Counted from the first letter of the stretch, positions 34,667-49,700 are shown. The stretch: 64,000 bases of DNA from Sabellastarte sp. h YS-2021 (GCA_964017235.1 OZ024930.1:148862221-148926220), one strand, 5' to 3'. Translations and numbers: made by a program. The notes: generated from the letters alone by a model not told the origin.

Positions 34667-36447
34667 CGGGATGGCCTTTTTTCCTCCGTAACCAAGTCAA
34701 ATATTGAGCTGTAACGCTGGAATTTGGGCAGGACATTAGTTTTGTGGCACAATTGATTATGGCAATGATTTGAGAGTTACATCTAGGTATGAAACTTTTG
34801 TAACGACTTTTCCAAGTACCCGGAGCGCCATTTTTCCTCTGTAAGTAGGTCAAGTATTGAGATGTAATGCTGCAATTTGGGCGAGTCATTTGTTTAGTGT
34901 CACTAGTGATATTAACAATGATTTCAGACTTACATCTAGTTTGGAAACTCTTGCCACGACCTGTCAAGGCTACACCGACTAAGTACAGGGATGGCCTTTT
35001 TTCCTCCGTAACCAAGTCAAATATTGAGCTGTAACCCTGGAATTTGGGCAGGACATTAGTTTTGTGGCACAATTGATTATGGCAATGATTTGAGAGTTAC
35101 ATCTAGGTATGAAACTTTTGTAACGACTTTTCCAAGTACCCGGAGCGCCATTTTTCCTCTGTAAGTAGGTCAAGTATTGAGATGTAATGCTGCAATTTGG
35201 GCGAGTCATTTGTTTAGTGGCACTAGTGATATTAACAATGATTTCAGACTTACATCTAGCTGGCAAACTCATGCCGCGACCTGTCCAGGCTAAATTGACA
35301 ATGTACCGAGATGGCCGTTTTTTCTCCATAACCAAGTCAAATATTGAGATGTAACGTTGAAATTTGTGCAGGATATTAGTTACATGGCACTAGTGATAAC
35401 AGAAGAGATTTCAGACTTACATCTAGTTTGGAAACTCTTGCCACGACCTGTCAAGGCTACACTGCCTAAGTACCGGGATGGCCTTTTTTCCTCCGTAACC
35501 AAGTCAAATATTGAGCTGTAACGCTGGAATTTGGGCAGGACATTAGTTTTGTGGCACAATTGATTATGGCAATGATTTGAGAGTTACATCTAGGTATGAA
35601 ACTTTTGTAACGACTTTTCCAAGTACCCGGAGCGCCATTTTTCCTCTGTAAGTAGGTCAAGTATTGAGATGTAATGCTGCAATTTGGGCGAGTCATTTGT
35701 TTAGTGGCACTAGTGATATTAACAATGATTTCAGACTTACATCTAGCTGGCAAACTCATGCCGCGACCTGTCCAGGCTAAATCGACAATGTACCGAGATG
35801 GCCGTTTTTTCTCCATAACCAAGTCAAATATTGAGATGTAACGTTGAAATTTGTGCAGGATATTAGTTACATGGCACTAGTGATAACAGAAGAGATTTCA
35901 GACTTACATCTAGTTTGGAAACTCTTGCCACGACCTGTCAAGGCTACACCGCCTAAGTACCGGGATGGCCTTTTTTCCTCCGTAACCAAGTCAAATATTG
36001 AGCTGTAACACTGGAATTTGGGCAGGACATTAGTTTTGTGGCACAATTGATTATGGCAATGATTTGAGAGTTACATCTAGGTATGAAACTTTTGTAATGA
36101 CTTTTCCAAGTACCCGGAGCGCCATTTTTCCTCTGTAAGTAGGTCAAGTATTGAGATGTAATGCTGCAATTTGGGCGAGTCATTTGTTTAGTGGCACTAG
36201 TGATATTAACAATGATTTCAGACTTACATCTAGCTGGCAAACTCATGCCGCGACCTGTCCAGGCTAAATCGACAATGTACCGAGATGGCCGTTTTTTCTC
36301 CATAACCAAGTCAAATATTGAGATGTAACGTTGAAATTTGTGCAGGATATTAGTTACATGGCACTAGTGATAACAGAAGAGATTTCAGACTTACATCTAG
36401 TTTGGAAACTCTTGCCACGACCTGTCAAGGCTACACCGCCTAAGTAC
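34667..36447. repeat. Partial fifth super-repeat, then trimers
   Basis: C-A/B at 34667 and C-A-B at 34987 (with the AGGGATGG tag) match the start of the 2585-bp unit. Plain trimers at 35474 and 35961 then replace the rest. Private CpG-type changes are at 35296 (AAATTGAC) and 36098 (GTAATGAC). Confidence 0.94.
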
Positions 36448-37923
36448 CGGGATGGCCTTTTTTGGTCTGTAACCAAGTCAAATATTGAGATGTAATGCTG
36501 GAATTTGGGTGAGACATTAGTTTCGTTGCACTAGTGATAACAAAAATGATTTGAGACTTACATCTAGGTGGGAAACCCATGTTGCAAGTTGTCCATGTTC
36601 CATCACCCGACTACACGAAGGGCCTTTTCTACTCTGTAAATAAGTCAAATATTGAGATGTAACGCTGCAATTTGGGCGAGTCATTTGTTTAGTGGCACTA
36701 GTGATAACAACAATGATTTCAGACTTACATCTAGCGGGCAAACTCATGCTGCGACCTGTCCAGGCTAAATCGCCAAAGTACCGAGATGGCCGTTTTTTCT
36801 CTGTAACCAAGTCAAATATTGAGATGTAACGTTGAAATTTGTGCAGGATATTAGTTACATGGCACTAGTGATAACAGAAGTTGATTTCAGACTTACATCT
36901 AGTTTGGAAACTCTTGCCACGACCTGTCAAGGCTACATCGCCTAAGTACCGGGATGGCCTTTTTTCCTCTGTAACCAAGTCAAATATTGAGCTGTAACGC
37001 TGGAATTTGGGCAGGACATTAGTTTTGTGGCACAATTGATTATGGCAGTGATTTGAGAGTTACATCTAGGTATGAAACTTTTGTAACAACTTTTCCAAGT
37101 ACCCGGAGCGCCATTTTTCCTCTGTAAGTAGGTCAAGTATTGAGATGTAATGCTGCAATTTGGGCGAGTCATTTGTTTAGTGGCACTAGTGATATTAACA
37201 ATGATTTCAGACTTACATCTAGCTGGCAAACTCATGCCGCGACCTGTCCAGGCTAAATCGACAATGTACCGAGATGGCCGTTTTTTCTCCATAACCAAGT
37301 CAAATATTGAGATGTAACGTTGAAATTTGTGCAGGATATTAGTTACATGGCACTAGTGATAACAGAAGAGATTTCAGACTTACATCTAGTTTGGAAACTC
37401 TTGCCACGACCTGTCAAGGCTACACTGCCTAAGTACCGGGATGGCCTTTTTTCCTCTGTAACCAAGTCAAATATTGAGCTGTAACGCTGGAATTTGGGCA
37501 GGACATTAGTTTTGTGGCACAATTGATTATGGCAATGATTTGAGAGTTACATCTAGGTATGAAACTTTTGTAACGACTTTTCCAAGTACCCGGAGCGCCA
37601 TTTTTCCTCTGTAAGTAGGTCAAGTATTGAGATGTAATGCTGCAATTTGGGCGAGTCATTTGTTTAGTGGCACTAGTGATATTAACAATGATTTCAGACT
37701 TACATCTAGCTGGCAAACTCATGCCGCGACCTGTCCAGGCTAAATCGACAATGTACCGAGATGGCCGTTTTTTCTCCATAACCAAGTCAAATATTGAGAT
37801 GTAACGTTGAAATTTGTGCAGGATATTAGTTACATGGCACTAGTGATAACAGAAGAGATTTCAGACTTACATCTAGTTTGGAAACTCTTGCCACGACCTG
37901 TCAAGGCTACACCGCCTAAGTAC
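36448..37923. repeat. D-E-B plus two C-A-B (1476 bp)
   Basis: D-E-B 36448-36949, trimers at 36950 and 37437. E reads GGGCGAGTC, as in the E copies at 39065 and 40054, where most others read GGGTGAGTC. The block has the same composition and length as 40054-41529. Confidence 0.95.
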
Positions 37924-39064
37924 CGGGATGGCCTTTTTTGGTCTGTAACCAAGTCAAATATTGAGATGTAATGCTGGAATTTGGGTGAGACATTAGTTTC
38001 GTTGCACTAGTGATAACAAAAATGATTTGAGACTTACATCTAGGTGGGAAACCCATGTTGCAAGTTGTCCATGTTCCATCACCCGACTACACGAAGGGCC
38101 TTTTCTACTCTGTAAATAAGTCAAATATTGAGCTGTAACGCTGGAATTTGGGCAGGACATTAGTTTTGTGGCACAATTGATTATGGCAATGATTTGAGAG
38201 TTACATCTAGGTATGAAACTTTTGTAACGACTTTTCCAAGTACCCGGAGCGCCATTTTTCCTCTGTAAGTAGGTCAAGTATTGAGATGTAATGCTGCAAT
38301 TTGGGCGAGTCATTTGTTTAGTGGCACTAGTGATATTAACAATGATTTCAGACTTACATCTAGCTGGCAAACTCATGCCGCGACCTGTCCAGGCTAAATC
38401 GACAATGTACCGAGATGGCCGTTTTTTCTCCATAACCAAGTCAAATATTGAGATGTAACGTTGAAATTTGTGCAGGATATTAGTTACATGGCACTAGTGA
38501 TAACAGAAGAGATTTCAGACTTACATCTAGTTTGGAAACTCTTGCCACGACCTGTCAAGGCTACACCGCCTAAGTACCGGGATGGCCTTTTTTCCTCCGT
38601 AACCAAGTCAAATATTGAGCTGTAACACTGGAATTTGGGCAGGACATTAGTTTTGTGGCACAATTGATTATGGCAATGATTTGAGAGTTACATCTAGGTA
38701 TGAAACTTTTGTAACGACTTTTCCAAGTACCCGGAGCGCCATTTTTCCTCTGTAAGTAGGTCAAGTATTGAGATGTAATGCTGCAATTTGGGCGAGTCAT
38801 TTGTTTAGTGGCACTAGTGATATTAACAATGATTTCAGACTTACATCTAGCTGGCAAACTCATGCCGCGACCTGTCCAGGCTAAATCGACAATGTACCGA
38901 GATGGCCGTTTTTTCTCCATAACCAAGTCAAATATTGAGATGTAACGTTGAAATTTGTGCAGGATATTAGTTACATGGCACTAGTGATAACAGAAGAGAT
39001 TTCAGACTTACATCTAGTTTGGAAACTCTTGCCACGACCTGTCAAGGCTACACCGCCTAAGTAC
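37924..39064. repeat. D-E/C-A-B plus C-A-B (1141 bp)
   Basis: The tetramer 37924-38577 ends in an ordinary B (T6, GAAGAGATTTC), unlike the other E/C tetramers, and is followed by a trimer at 38578. Confidence 0.95.
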
Positions 39065-41529
39065 CGGGATGGCCTTTTTTGGTCTGTAACCAAGTCAAAT
39101 ATTGAGATGTAATGCTGGAATTTGGGTGAGACATTAGTTTCGTTGCACTAGTGATAACAAAAATGATTTGAGACTTACATCTAGGTGGGAAACCCATGTT
39201 GCAAGTTGTCCATGTTCCATCACCCGACTACACGAAGGGCCTTTTCTACTCTGTAAATAAGTCAAATATTGAGATGTAACGCTGCAATTTGGGCGAGTCA
39301 TTTGTTTAGTGGCACTAGTGATAACAACAATGATTTCAGACTTACATCTAGCGGGCAAACTCATGCTGCGACCTGTCCAGGCTAAATCGCCAAAGTACCG
39401 AGATGGCCGTTTTTTCTCTGTAACCAAGTCAAATATTGAGATGTAACGTTGAAATTTGTGCAGGATATTAGTTACATGGCACTAGTGATAACAGAAGTTG
39501 ATTTCAGACTTACATCTAGTTTGGAAACTCTTGCCACGACCTGTCAAGGCTACATCGCCTAAGTACCGGGATGGCCTTTTTTCCTCTGTAACCAAGTCAA
39601 ATATTGAGCTGTAACGCTGGAATTTGGGCAGGACATTAGTTTTGTGGCACAATTGATTATGGCAGTGATTTGAGAGTTACATCTAGGTATGAAACTTTTG
39701 TAACAACTTTTCCAAGTACCCGGAGCGCCATTTTTCCTCTGTAAGTAGGTCAAGTATTGAGATGTAATGCTGCAATTTGGGCGAGTCATTTGTTTAGTGG
39801 CACTAGTGATATTAACAATGATTTCAGACTTACATCTAGCTGGCAAACTCATGCCGCGACCTGTCCAGGCTAAATCGACAATGTACCGAGATGGCCGTTT
39901 TTTCTCCATAACCAAGTCAAATATTGAGATGTAACGTTGAAATTTGTGCAGGATATTAGTTACATGGCACTAGTGATAACAGAAGAGATTTCAGACTTAC
40001 ATCTAGTTTGGAAACTCTTGCCACGACCTGTCAAGGCTACACCGCCTAAGTACCGGGATGGCCTTTTTTGGTCTGTAACCAAGTCAAATATTGAGATGTA
40101 ATGCTGGAATTTGGGTGAGACATTAGTTTCGTTGCACTAGTGATAACAAAAATGATTTGAGACTTACATCTAGGTGGGAAACCCATGTTGCAAGTTGTCC
40201 ATGTTCCATCACCCGACTACACGAAGGGCCTTTTCTACTCTGTAAATAAGTCAAATATTGAGATGTAACGCTGCAATTTGGGCGAGTCATTTGTTTAGTG
40301 GCACTAGTGATAACAACAATGATTTCAGACTTACATCTAGCGGGCAAACTCATGCTGCGACCTGTCCAGGCTAAATCGCCAAAGTACCGAGATGGCCGTT
40401 TTTTCTCTGTAACCAAGTCAAATATTGAGATGTAACGTTGAAATTTGTGCAGGATATTAGTTACATGGCACTAGTGATAACAGAAGTTGATTTCAGACTT
40501 ACATCTAGTTTGGAAACTCTTGCCACGACCTGTCAAGGCTACATCGCCTAAGTACCGGGATGGCCTTTTTTCCTCTGTAACCAAGTCAAATATTGAGCTG
40601 TAACGCTGGAATTTGGGCAGGACATTAGTTTTGTGGCACAATTGATTATGGCAGTGATTTGAGAGTTACATCTAGGTATGAAACTTTTGTAACAACTTTT
40701 CCAAGTACCCGGAGCGCCATTTTTCCTCTGTAAGTAGGTCAAGTATTGAGATGTAATGCTGCAATTTGGGCGAGTCATTTGTTTAGTGGCACTAGTGATA
40801 TTAACAATGATTTCAGACTTACATCTAGCTGGCAAACTCATGCCGCGACCTGTCCAGGCTAAATCGACAATGTACCGAGATGGCCGTTTTTTCTCCATAA
40901 CCAAGTCAAATATTGAGATGTAACGTTGAAATTTGTGCAGGATATTAGTTACATGGCACTAGTGATAACAGAAGAGATTTCAGACTTACATCTAGTTTGG
41001 AAACTCTTGCCACGACCTGTCAAGGCTACACTGCCTAAGTACCGGGATGGCCTTTTTTCCTCTGTAACCAAGTCAAATATTGAGCTGTAACGCTGGAATT
41101 TGGGCAGGACATTAGTTTTGTGGCACAATTGATTATGGCAATGATTTGAGAGTTACATCTAGGTATGAAACTTTTGTAACGACTTTTCCAAGTACCCGGA
41201 GCGCCATTTTTCCTCTGTAAGTAGGTCAAGTATTGAGATGTAATGCTGCAATTTGGGCGAGTCATTTGTTTAGTGGCACTAGTGATATTAACAATGATTT
41301 CAGACTTACATCTAGCTGGCAAACTCATGCCGCGACCTGTCCAGGCTAAATCGACAATGTACCGAGATGGCCGTTTTTTCTCCATAACCAAGTCAAATAT
41401 TGAGATGTAACGTTGAAATTTGTGCAGGATATTAGTTACATGGCACTAGTGATAACAGAAGAGATTTCAGACTTACATCTAGTTTGGAAACTCTTGCCAC
41501 GACCTGTCAAGGCTACACCGCCTAAGTAC
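39065..41529. repeat. Two D-E-B blocks of 989 and 1476 bp
   Basis: D-E-B at 39065 with one trimer (39567), then D-E-B at 40054 with two trimers (40556, 41043). The two blocks differ by exactly one 487-bp trimer. Confidence 0.95.
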
Positions 41530-43961
41530 CGGGATGGCCTTTTTTGGTCTGTAACCAAGTCAAATATTGAGATGTAATGCTGGAATTTGGGTGAGACATT
41601 AGTTTCGTTGCACTAGTGATAACAAAAATGATTTGAGACTTACATCTAGGTGGGAAACCCATGTTGCAAGTTGTCCATGTTCCATCACCCGACTACACGA
41701 AGGGCCTTTTCTACTCTGTAAATAAGTCAAATATTGAGCTGTAACGCTGGAATTTGGGCAGGACATTAGTTTTGTGGCACAATTGATTATGGCAATGATT
41801 TGAGAGTTACATCTAGGTATGAAACTTTTGTAACGACTTTTCCAAGTACCCGGAGCGCCATTTTTCCTCTGTAAGTAGGTCAAGTATTGAGATGTAATGC
41901 TGCAATTTGGGCGAGTCATTTGTTTAGTGGCACTAGTGATATTAACAATGATTTCAGACTTACATCTAGCTGGCAAACTCATGCCGCGACCTGTCCAGGC
42001 TAAATCGACAATGTACCGAGATGGCCGTTTTTCTCCATAACCAAGTCAAATATTGAGATGTAATGTTGAAATTTGTGCAGGATATTAGTTACATGGCATT
42101 AGTGATAACAGAAGTTGATTTCAGACTTACATCTAGTTTGGAAACTCTTGCCACGACCTGTCAAGGCTACATCGCCTAAGTACCGGGATGGCCTTTTTTC
42201 CTCTGTAACCAAGTCAAATATTGAGCTGTAATGCTGGAATTTGGGCAGGACATTAGTTTTGTGGCACAATTGATTATGGCAGTGATTTGAGAGTTACATC
42301 TAGGTATGAAACTTTTGTAACAACTTTTCCAAGTACCCGGAGCGCCATTTTTCCTCTGTAAGTAGGTCAAGTATTGAGATGTAATGCTGCAATTTGGGCG
42401 AGTCATTTGTTTAGTGTCACTAGTGATATTAACAATGATTTCAGACTTACATCTAGTTTGGAAACTCTTGCCACGACCTGTCAAGGCTACACCGCCTAAG
42501 TACCGGGATGGCCTTTTTTCCTCCGTAACCAAGTCAAATATTGAGCTGTAACCCTGGAATTTGGGCAGGACATTAGTTTTGTGGCACAATTGATTATGGC
42601 AATGATTTGAGAGTTACATCTAGGTATGAAACTTTTGTAACGACTTTTCCAAGTACCCGGAGCGCCATTTTTCCTCTGTAAGTAGGTCAAGTATTGAGAT
42701 GTAATGCTGCAATTTGGGCGAGTCATTTGTTTAGTGGCACTAGTGATATTAACAATGATTTCAGACTTACATCTAGCTGGCAAACTCATGCCGCGACCTG
42801 TCCAGGCTAAATCGACAATGTACCGAGTTGGCCGTTTTTTCTCCATAACCAAGTCAAATATTGAGATGTAACGTTGAAATTTGTGCAGGATATTAGTTAC
42901 ATGGCACTAGTGATAACAGAAGAGATTTCAGACTTACATCTAGTTTGGAAACTCTTGCCACGACCTGTCAAGGCTACACCGCCTAAGTACCGGGATGGCC
43001 TTTTTTCCTCCGTAACCAAGTCAAATATTGAGCTGTAACACTGGAATTTGGGCAGGACATTAGTTTTGTGGCACAATTGATTATGGCAATGATTTGAGAG
43101 TTACATCTAGGTATGAAACTTTTGTAACGACTTTTCCAAGTACCCGGAGCGCCATTTTTCTGTAAGTAGGTCAAGTATTGAGATGTAATGCTGCAATTTG
43201 GGCGAGTCATTTGTTTAGTGGCACTAGTGATATTAACAATGATTTCAGACTTACATCTAGCTGGCAAACTCATGCCGCGACCTGTCCAGGCTAAATCGAC
43301 AATGTACCGAGATGGCCGTTTTTTCTCCATAACCAAGTCAAATATTGAGATGTAACGTTGAAATTTGTGCAGGATATTAGTTACATGGCACTAGTGATAA
43401 CAGAAGAGATTTCAGACTTACATCTAGTTTGGAAACTCTTGCCACGACCTGTCAAGGCTACACCGCCTAAGTACCGGGATGGCCTTTTTTCCTCCGTAAC
43501 CAAGTCAAATATTGAGCTGTAACACTGGAATTTGGGCAGGACATTAGTTTTGTGGCACAATTGATTATGGCAATGATTTGAGAGTTACATCTAGGTATGA
43601 AACTTTTGTAACGACTTTTCCAAGTACCCGGAGCGCCATTTTTCCTCTGTAAGTAGGTCAAGTATTGAGATGTAATGCTGCAATTTGGGCGAGTCATTTG
43701 TTTAGTGGCACTAGTGATATTAACAATGATTTCAGACTTACATCTAGCTGGCAAACTCGTGCCGCGACCTGTCCAGGCTAAATCGACAATGTACCGAGAT
43801 GGCCGTTTTTTCTCCATAACCAAGTCAAATATTGAGATGTAACGTTGAAATTTGTGCAGGATATTAGTTACATGGCACTAGTGATAACAGAAGAGATTTC
43901 AGACTTACATCTAGTTTGGAAACTCTTGCCACGACCTGTCAAGGCTACACCGCCTAAGTAC
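41530..43961. repeat. 2432-bp D-started super-repeat
   Basis: D-E/C-A-B (41530, 654 bp), C-A/B (42184), C-A-B with CGAGTTGGCC (42504), C-A3-B (42991), C-A-B (43475). It is the rightmost E/C-type D block in the window and has the same composition as 347-2778. Confidence 0.95.
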
Positions 43962-46728
43962 CGGGATGGCCTTTTTTGGTCTGTAACCAAGTCAAATATT
44001 GAGATGTAATGCTGGAATTTGGGTGAGACATTAGTTTCGTTGCACTAGTGATAACAAAAATGATTTGAGACTTACATCTAGGTGGGAAACCCATGTTGCA
44101 AGTTGTCCATGTTCCATCACCCGACTACACGAAGGGCCTTTTCTACTCTGTAAATAAGTCAAATATTGAGATGTAACGCTGCAATTTGGGTGAGTCATTT
44201 GTTTAGTGGCACTAGTGATAACAACAATGATTTCAGACTTACATCTAGCGGGCAAACTCATGCTGCGACCTGTCCAGGCTAAATCGCCAAAGTACCGAGA
44301 TGGCCGTTTTTTCTCTGTAACCAAGTCAAATATTGAGATGTAACGTTGAAATTTGTGCAGGATATTAGTTACATGGCACTAGTGATAACAGAAGTTGATT
44401 TCAGACTTACATCTAGTTTGGAAACTCTTGCCACGACCTGTCAAGGCTACATCGCCTAAGTACCGGGATGGCCTTTTTTCCTCTGTAACCAAGTCAAATA
44501 TTGAGCTGTAACGCTGGAATTTGGGCAGGACATTAGTTTTGTGGCACAATTGATTATGGCAGTGATTTGAGAGTTACATCTAGGTATGAAACTTTTGTAA
44601 CAACTTTTCCAAGTACCCGGAGCGCCATTTTTCCTCTGTAAGTAGGTCAAGTATTGAGATGTAATGCTGCAATTTGGGCGAGTCATTTGTTTAGTGGCAC
44701 TAGTGATATTAACAATGATTTCAGACTTACATCTAGCTGGCAAACTCATGCCGCGACCTGTCCAGGCTAAATCGACAATGTACCGAGATGGCCGTTTTTT
44801 CTCCATAACCAAGTCAAATATTGAGATGTAACGTTGAAATTTGTGCAGGATATTAGTTACATGGCACTAGTGATAACAGAAGAGATTTCAGACTTACATC
44901 TAGTTTGGAAACTCTTGCCACGACCTGTCAAGGCTACACTGCCTAAGTACCGGGATGGCCTTTTTTCCTCTGTAACCAAGTCAAATATTGAGCTGTAATG
45001 CTGGAATTTGGGCAGGACATTAGTTTTGTGGCACAATTGATTATGGCAGTGATTTGAGAGTTACATCTAGGTATGAAACTTTTGTAACAACTTTTCCAAG
45101 TACCCGGAGCGCCATTTTTCCTCTGTAAGTAGGTCAAGTATTGAGATGTAATGCTGCAATTTGGACGAGTCATTTGTTTAGTGTCACTAGTGATATTAAC
45201 AATGATTTCAGACTTACATCTAGTTTGGAAACTCTTGCCACGACCTGTCAAGGCTACACCGCCTAAGTACCGGGATGGCCTTTTTTCCTCCGTAACCAAG
45301 TCAAATATTGAGCTGTAACCCTGGAATTTGGGCAGGACATTAGTTTTGTGGCACAATTGATTATGGCAATGATTTGAGAGTTACATCTAGGTATGAAACT
45401 TTTGTAACGACTTTTCCAAGTACCCGGAGCGCCATTTTTCCTCTGTAAGTAGGTCAAGTATTGAGATGTAATGCTGCAATTTGGGCGAGTCATTTGTTTA
45501 GTGGCACTAGTGATATTAACAATGATTTCAGACTTACATCTAGCTGGCAAACTCATGCCGCGACCTGTCCAGGCTAAATCGACAATGTACCGAGTTGGCC
45601 GTTTTTTCTCCATAACCAAGTCAAATATTGAGATGTAACGTTGAAATTTGTGCAGGATATTAGTTACATGGCACTAGTGATAACAGAAGAGATTTCAGAC
45701 TTACATCTAGTTTGGAAACTCTTGCCACGACCTGTCAAGGCTACACCGCCTAAGTACCGGGATGGCCTTTTTTCCTCCGTAACCAAGTCAAATATTGAGC
45801 TGTAACACTGGAATTTGGGCAGGACATTAGTTTTGTGGCACAATTGATTATGGCAATGATTTGAGAGTTACATCTAGGTATGAAACTTTTGTAACGACTT
45901 TTCCAAGTACCCGGAGCGCCATTTTTCTGTAAGTAGGTCAAGTATTGAGATGTAATGCTGCAATTTGGGCGAGTCATTTGTTTAGTGGCACTAGTGATAT
46001 TAACAATGATTTCAGACTTACATCTAGCTGGCAAACTCATGCCGCGACCTGTCCAGGCTAAATCGACAATGTACCGAGATGGCCGTTTTTTCTCCATAAC
46101 CAAGTCAAATATTGAGATGTAACGTTGAAATTTGTGCAGGATATTAGTTACATGGCACTAGTGATAACAGAAGAGATTTCAGACTTACATCTAGTTTGGA
46201 AACTCTTGCCACGACCTGTCAAGGCTACACCGCCTAAGTACCGGGATGGCCTTTTTTCCTCCGTAACCAAGTCAAATATTGAGCTGTAACACTGGAATTT
46301 GGGCAGGACATTAGTTTTGTGGCACAATTGATTATGGCAATGATTTGAGAGTTACATCTAGGTATGAAACTTTTGTAACGACTTTTCCAAGTACCCGGAG
46401 CGCCATTTTTCCTCTGTAAGTAGGTCAAGTATTGAGATGTAATGCTGCAATTTGGGCGAGTCATTTGTTTAGTGGCACTAGTGATATTAACAATGATTTC
46501 AGACTTACATCTAGCTGGCAAACTCGTGCCGCGACCTGTCCAGGCTAAATCGACAATGTACCGAGATGGCCGTTTTTTCTCCATAACCAAGTCAAATATT
46601 GAGATGTAACGTTGAAATTTGTGCAGGATATTAGTTACATGGCACTAGTGATAACAGAAGAGATTTCAGACTTACATCTAGTTTGGAAACTCTTGCCACG
46701 ACCTGTCAAGGCTACACCGCCTAAGTAC
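43962..46728. repeat. 2767-bp D-started super-repeat
   Basis: D-E-B (43962), C-A-B (44464), C-A/B (44951), C-A-B (45271), C-A3-B (45758), C-A-B (46242). The A/B hybrid has a rare TTGGACGAG at 45165, shared with 55267. Confidence 0.95.
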
Positions 46729-49700
46729 CGGGATGGCCTTTTTTGGTCTGTAACCAAGTCAAATATTGAGATGTAATGCTGGAATTTGGGTGAGACATTA
46801 GTTTTGTTGCACTAGTGATAACAAAAATGATTTGAGACTTACATCTAGGTGGGAAACCCATGTTGCAAGTTGTCCATGTTCCATCACCCGACTACACGAA
46901 GGGCCTTTTCTACTCTGTAAATAAGTCAAATATTGAGATGTAACGCTGCAATTTGGGTGAGTCATTTGTTTAGTGGCACTAGTGATAACAACAATGATTT
47001 CAGACTTACATCTAGCGGGCAAACTCATGCTGCGACCTGTCCAGGCTAAATCGCCAAAGTACCGAGATGGCCGTTTTTTCTCTGTAACCAAGTCAAATAT
47101 TGAGATGTAACGTTGAAATTTGTGCAGGATATTAGTTACATGGCACTAGTGATAACAGAAGTTGATTTCAGACTTACATCTAGTTTGGAAACTCTTGCCA
47201 CGACCTGTCAAGGCTACATCGCCTAAGTACCGGGATGGCCTTTTTTCCTCTGTAACCAAGTCAAATATTGAGCTGTAACACTGGAATTTGGGCAGGACAT
47301 TAGTTTTGTGGCACAATTGATTATGGCAGTGATTTGAGAGTTACATCTAGGTATGAAACTTTTGTAACAACTTTTCCAAGTACCCGGAGCGCCATTTTTC
47401 CTCTGTAAGTAGGTCAAGTATTGAGATGTAATGCTGCAATTTGGGCGAGTCATTTGTTTAGTGGCACTAGTGATATTAACAATGATTTCAGACTTACATC
47501 TAGCTGGCAAACTCATGCCGCGACCTGTCCAGGCTAAATCGACAATGTACCGAGATGGCCGTTTTTTCTCCATAACCAAGTCAAATATTGAGATGTAACG
47601 TTGAAATTTGTGCAGGATATTAGTTACATGGCACTAGTGATAACAGAAGAGATTTCAGACTTACATCTAGTTTGGAAACTCTTGCCACGACCTGTCAAGG
47701 CTACACCGCCTAAGTACCGGGATGGCCTTTTTTCCTCCGTAACCAAGTCAAATATTGAGCTGTAACGCTGGAATTTGGGCAGGACATTAGTTTTGTGGCA
47801 CAATTGATTATGGCAATGATTTGAGAGTTACATCTAGGTATGAAACTTTTGTAACGACTTTTCCAAGTACCCGGAGCGCCATTTTTCCTCTGTAAGTAGG
47901 TCAAGTATTGAGATGTAATGCTGCAATTTGGGCGAGTCATTTGTTTAGTGGCACTAGTGATATTAACAATGATTTCAGACTTACATCTAGCTGGCAAACT
48001 CATGCCGCGACCTGTCCAGGCTAAATGGACAATGTACCTAGATGGCCGTTTTTTCTCCATAACCAAGTCAAATATTGAGATGTAACGTTGAAATTTGTGC
48101 AGGATATTAGTTACATGGCACTAGTGATAACAGAAGAGATTTCAGACTTACATCTAGTTTGGAAACTCTTGCCACGACCTGTCAAGGCTACACCGCCTAA
48201 GTACCGGGATGGCCTTTTTTCCTCTGTAACCAAGTCAAATATTGAGCTGTAACGCTGGAATTTGGGCAGGACATTAGTTTTGTGGCACAATTGATTATGG
48301 CAATGATTTGAGAGTTACATCTAGGTATGAAACTTTTGTAACGACTTTTCCAAGTACCCGGAGCGCCATTTTTCCTCTGTAAGTAGGTCAAGTATTGAGA
48401 TGTAATGCTGCAATTTGGGCGAGTCATTTGTTTAGTGGCACTAGTGATATTAACAATGATTTCAGACTTACATCTAGCTGGCAAACTCATGCCGCGACCT
48501 GTCCAGGCTAAATCGACAATGTACCGAGATGGCCGTTTTTTCTCCATAACCAAGTCAAATATTGAGATGTAACGTTGAAATTTGTGCAGGATATTAGTTA
48601 CATGGCACTAGTGATAACAGAAGAGATTTCAGACTTACATCTAGTTTGGAAACTCTTGCCACGACCTGTCAAGGCTACACCGCCTAAGTACCGGGATGGC
48701 CTTTTTTCCTCCGTAACCAAGTCAAATATTGAGCTGTAACACTGGAATTTGGGCAGGACATTAGTTTTGTGGCACAATTGATTATGGCAATGATTTGAGA
48801 GTTACATCTAGGTATGAAACTTTTGTAACGACTTTTCCAAGTACCCGGAGCGCCATTTTTCCTCTGTAAGTAGGTCAAGTATTGAGATGTAATGCTGCAA
48901 TTTGGGCGAGTCATTTGTTTAGTGGCACTAGTGATATTAACAATGATTTCAGACTTACATCTAGCTGGCAAACTCGTGCCGCGACCTGTCCAGGCTAAAT
49001 CGACAATGTACCGAGATGGCCGTTTTTTCTCCATAACCAAGTCAAATATTGAGATGTAACGTTGAAATTTGTGCAGGATATTAGTTACATGGCACTAGTG
49101 ATAACAGAAGAGATTTCAGACTTACATCTAGTTTGGAAACTCTTGCCACGACCTGTCAAGGCTACACCGCCTAAGTACCGGGATGGCCTTTTTTCCTCCG
49201 TAACCAAGTCAAATATTGAGCTGTAACGCTGGAATTTGGGCAGGACATTAGTTTTGTGGCACAATTGATTATGGCAATGATTTGAGAGTTACATCTAGGT
49301 ATGAAACTTTTGTAACGACTTTTCCAAGTACCCGGAGCGCCATTTTTCCTCTGTAAGTAGGTCAAGTATTGAGATGTAATGCTGCAATTTGGGCGAGTCA
49401 TTTGTTTAGTGGCACTAGTGATATTAACAATGATTTCAGACTTACATCTAGCTGGCAAACTCATGCCGCGACCTGTCCAGGCTAAATGGACAATGTACCT
49501 AGATGGCCGTTTTTTCTCCATAACCAAGTCAAATATTGAGATGTAACGTTGAAATTTGTGCAGGATATTAGTTACATGGCACTAGTGATAACAGAAGAGA
49601 TTTCAGACTTACATCTAGTTTGGAAACTCTTGCCACGACCTGTCAAGGCTACACCGCCTAAGTACCGGGATGGCCTTTTTTCCTCAGTAACCAAGTCAAA

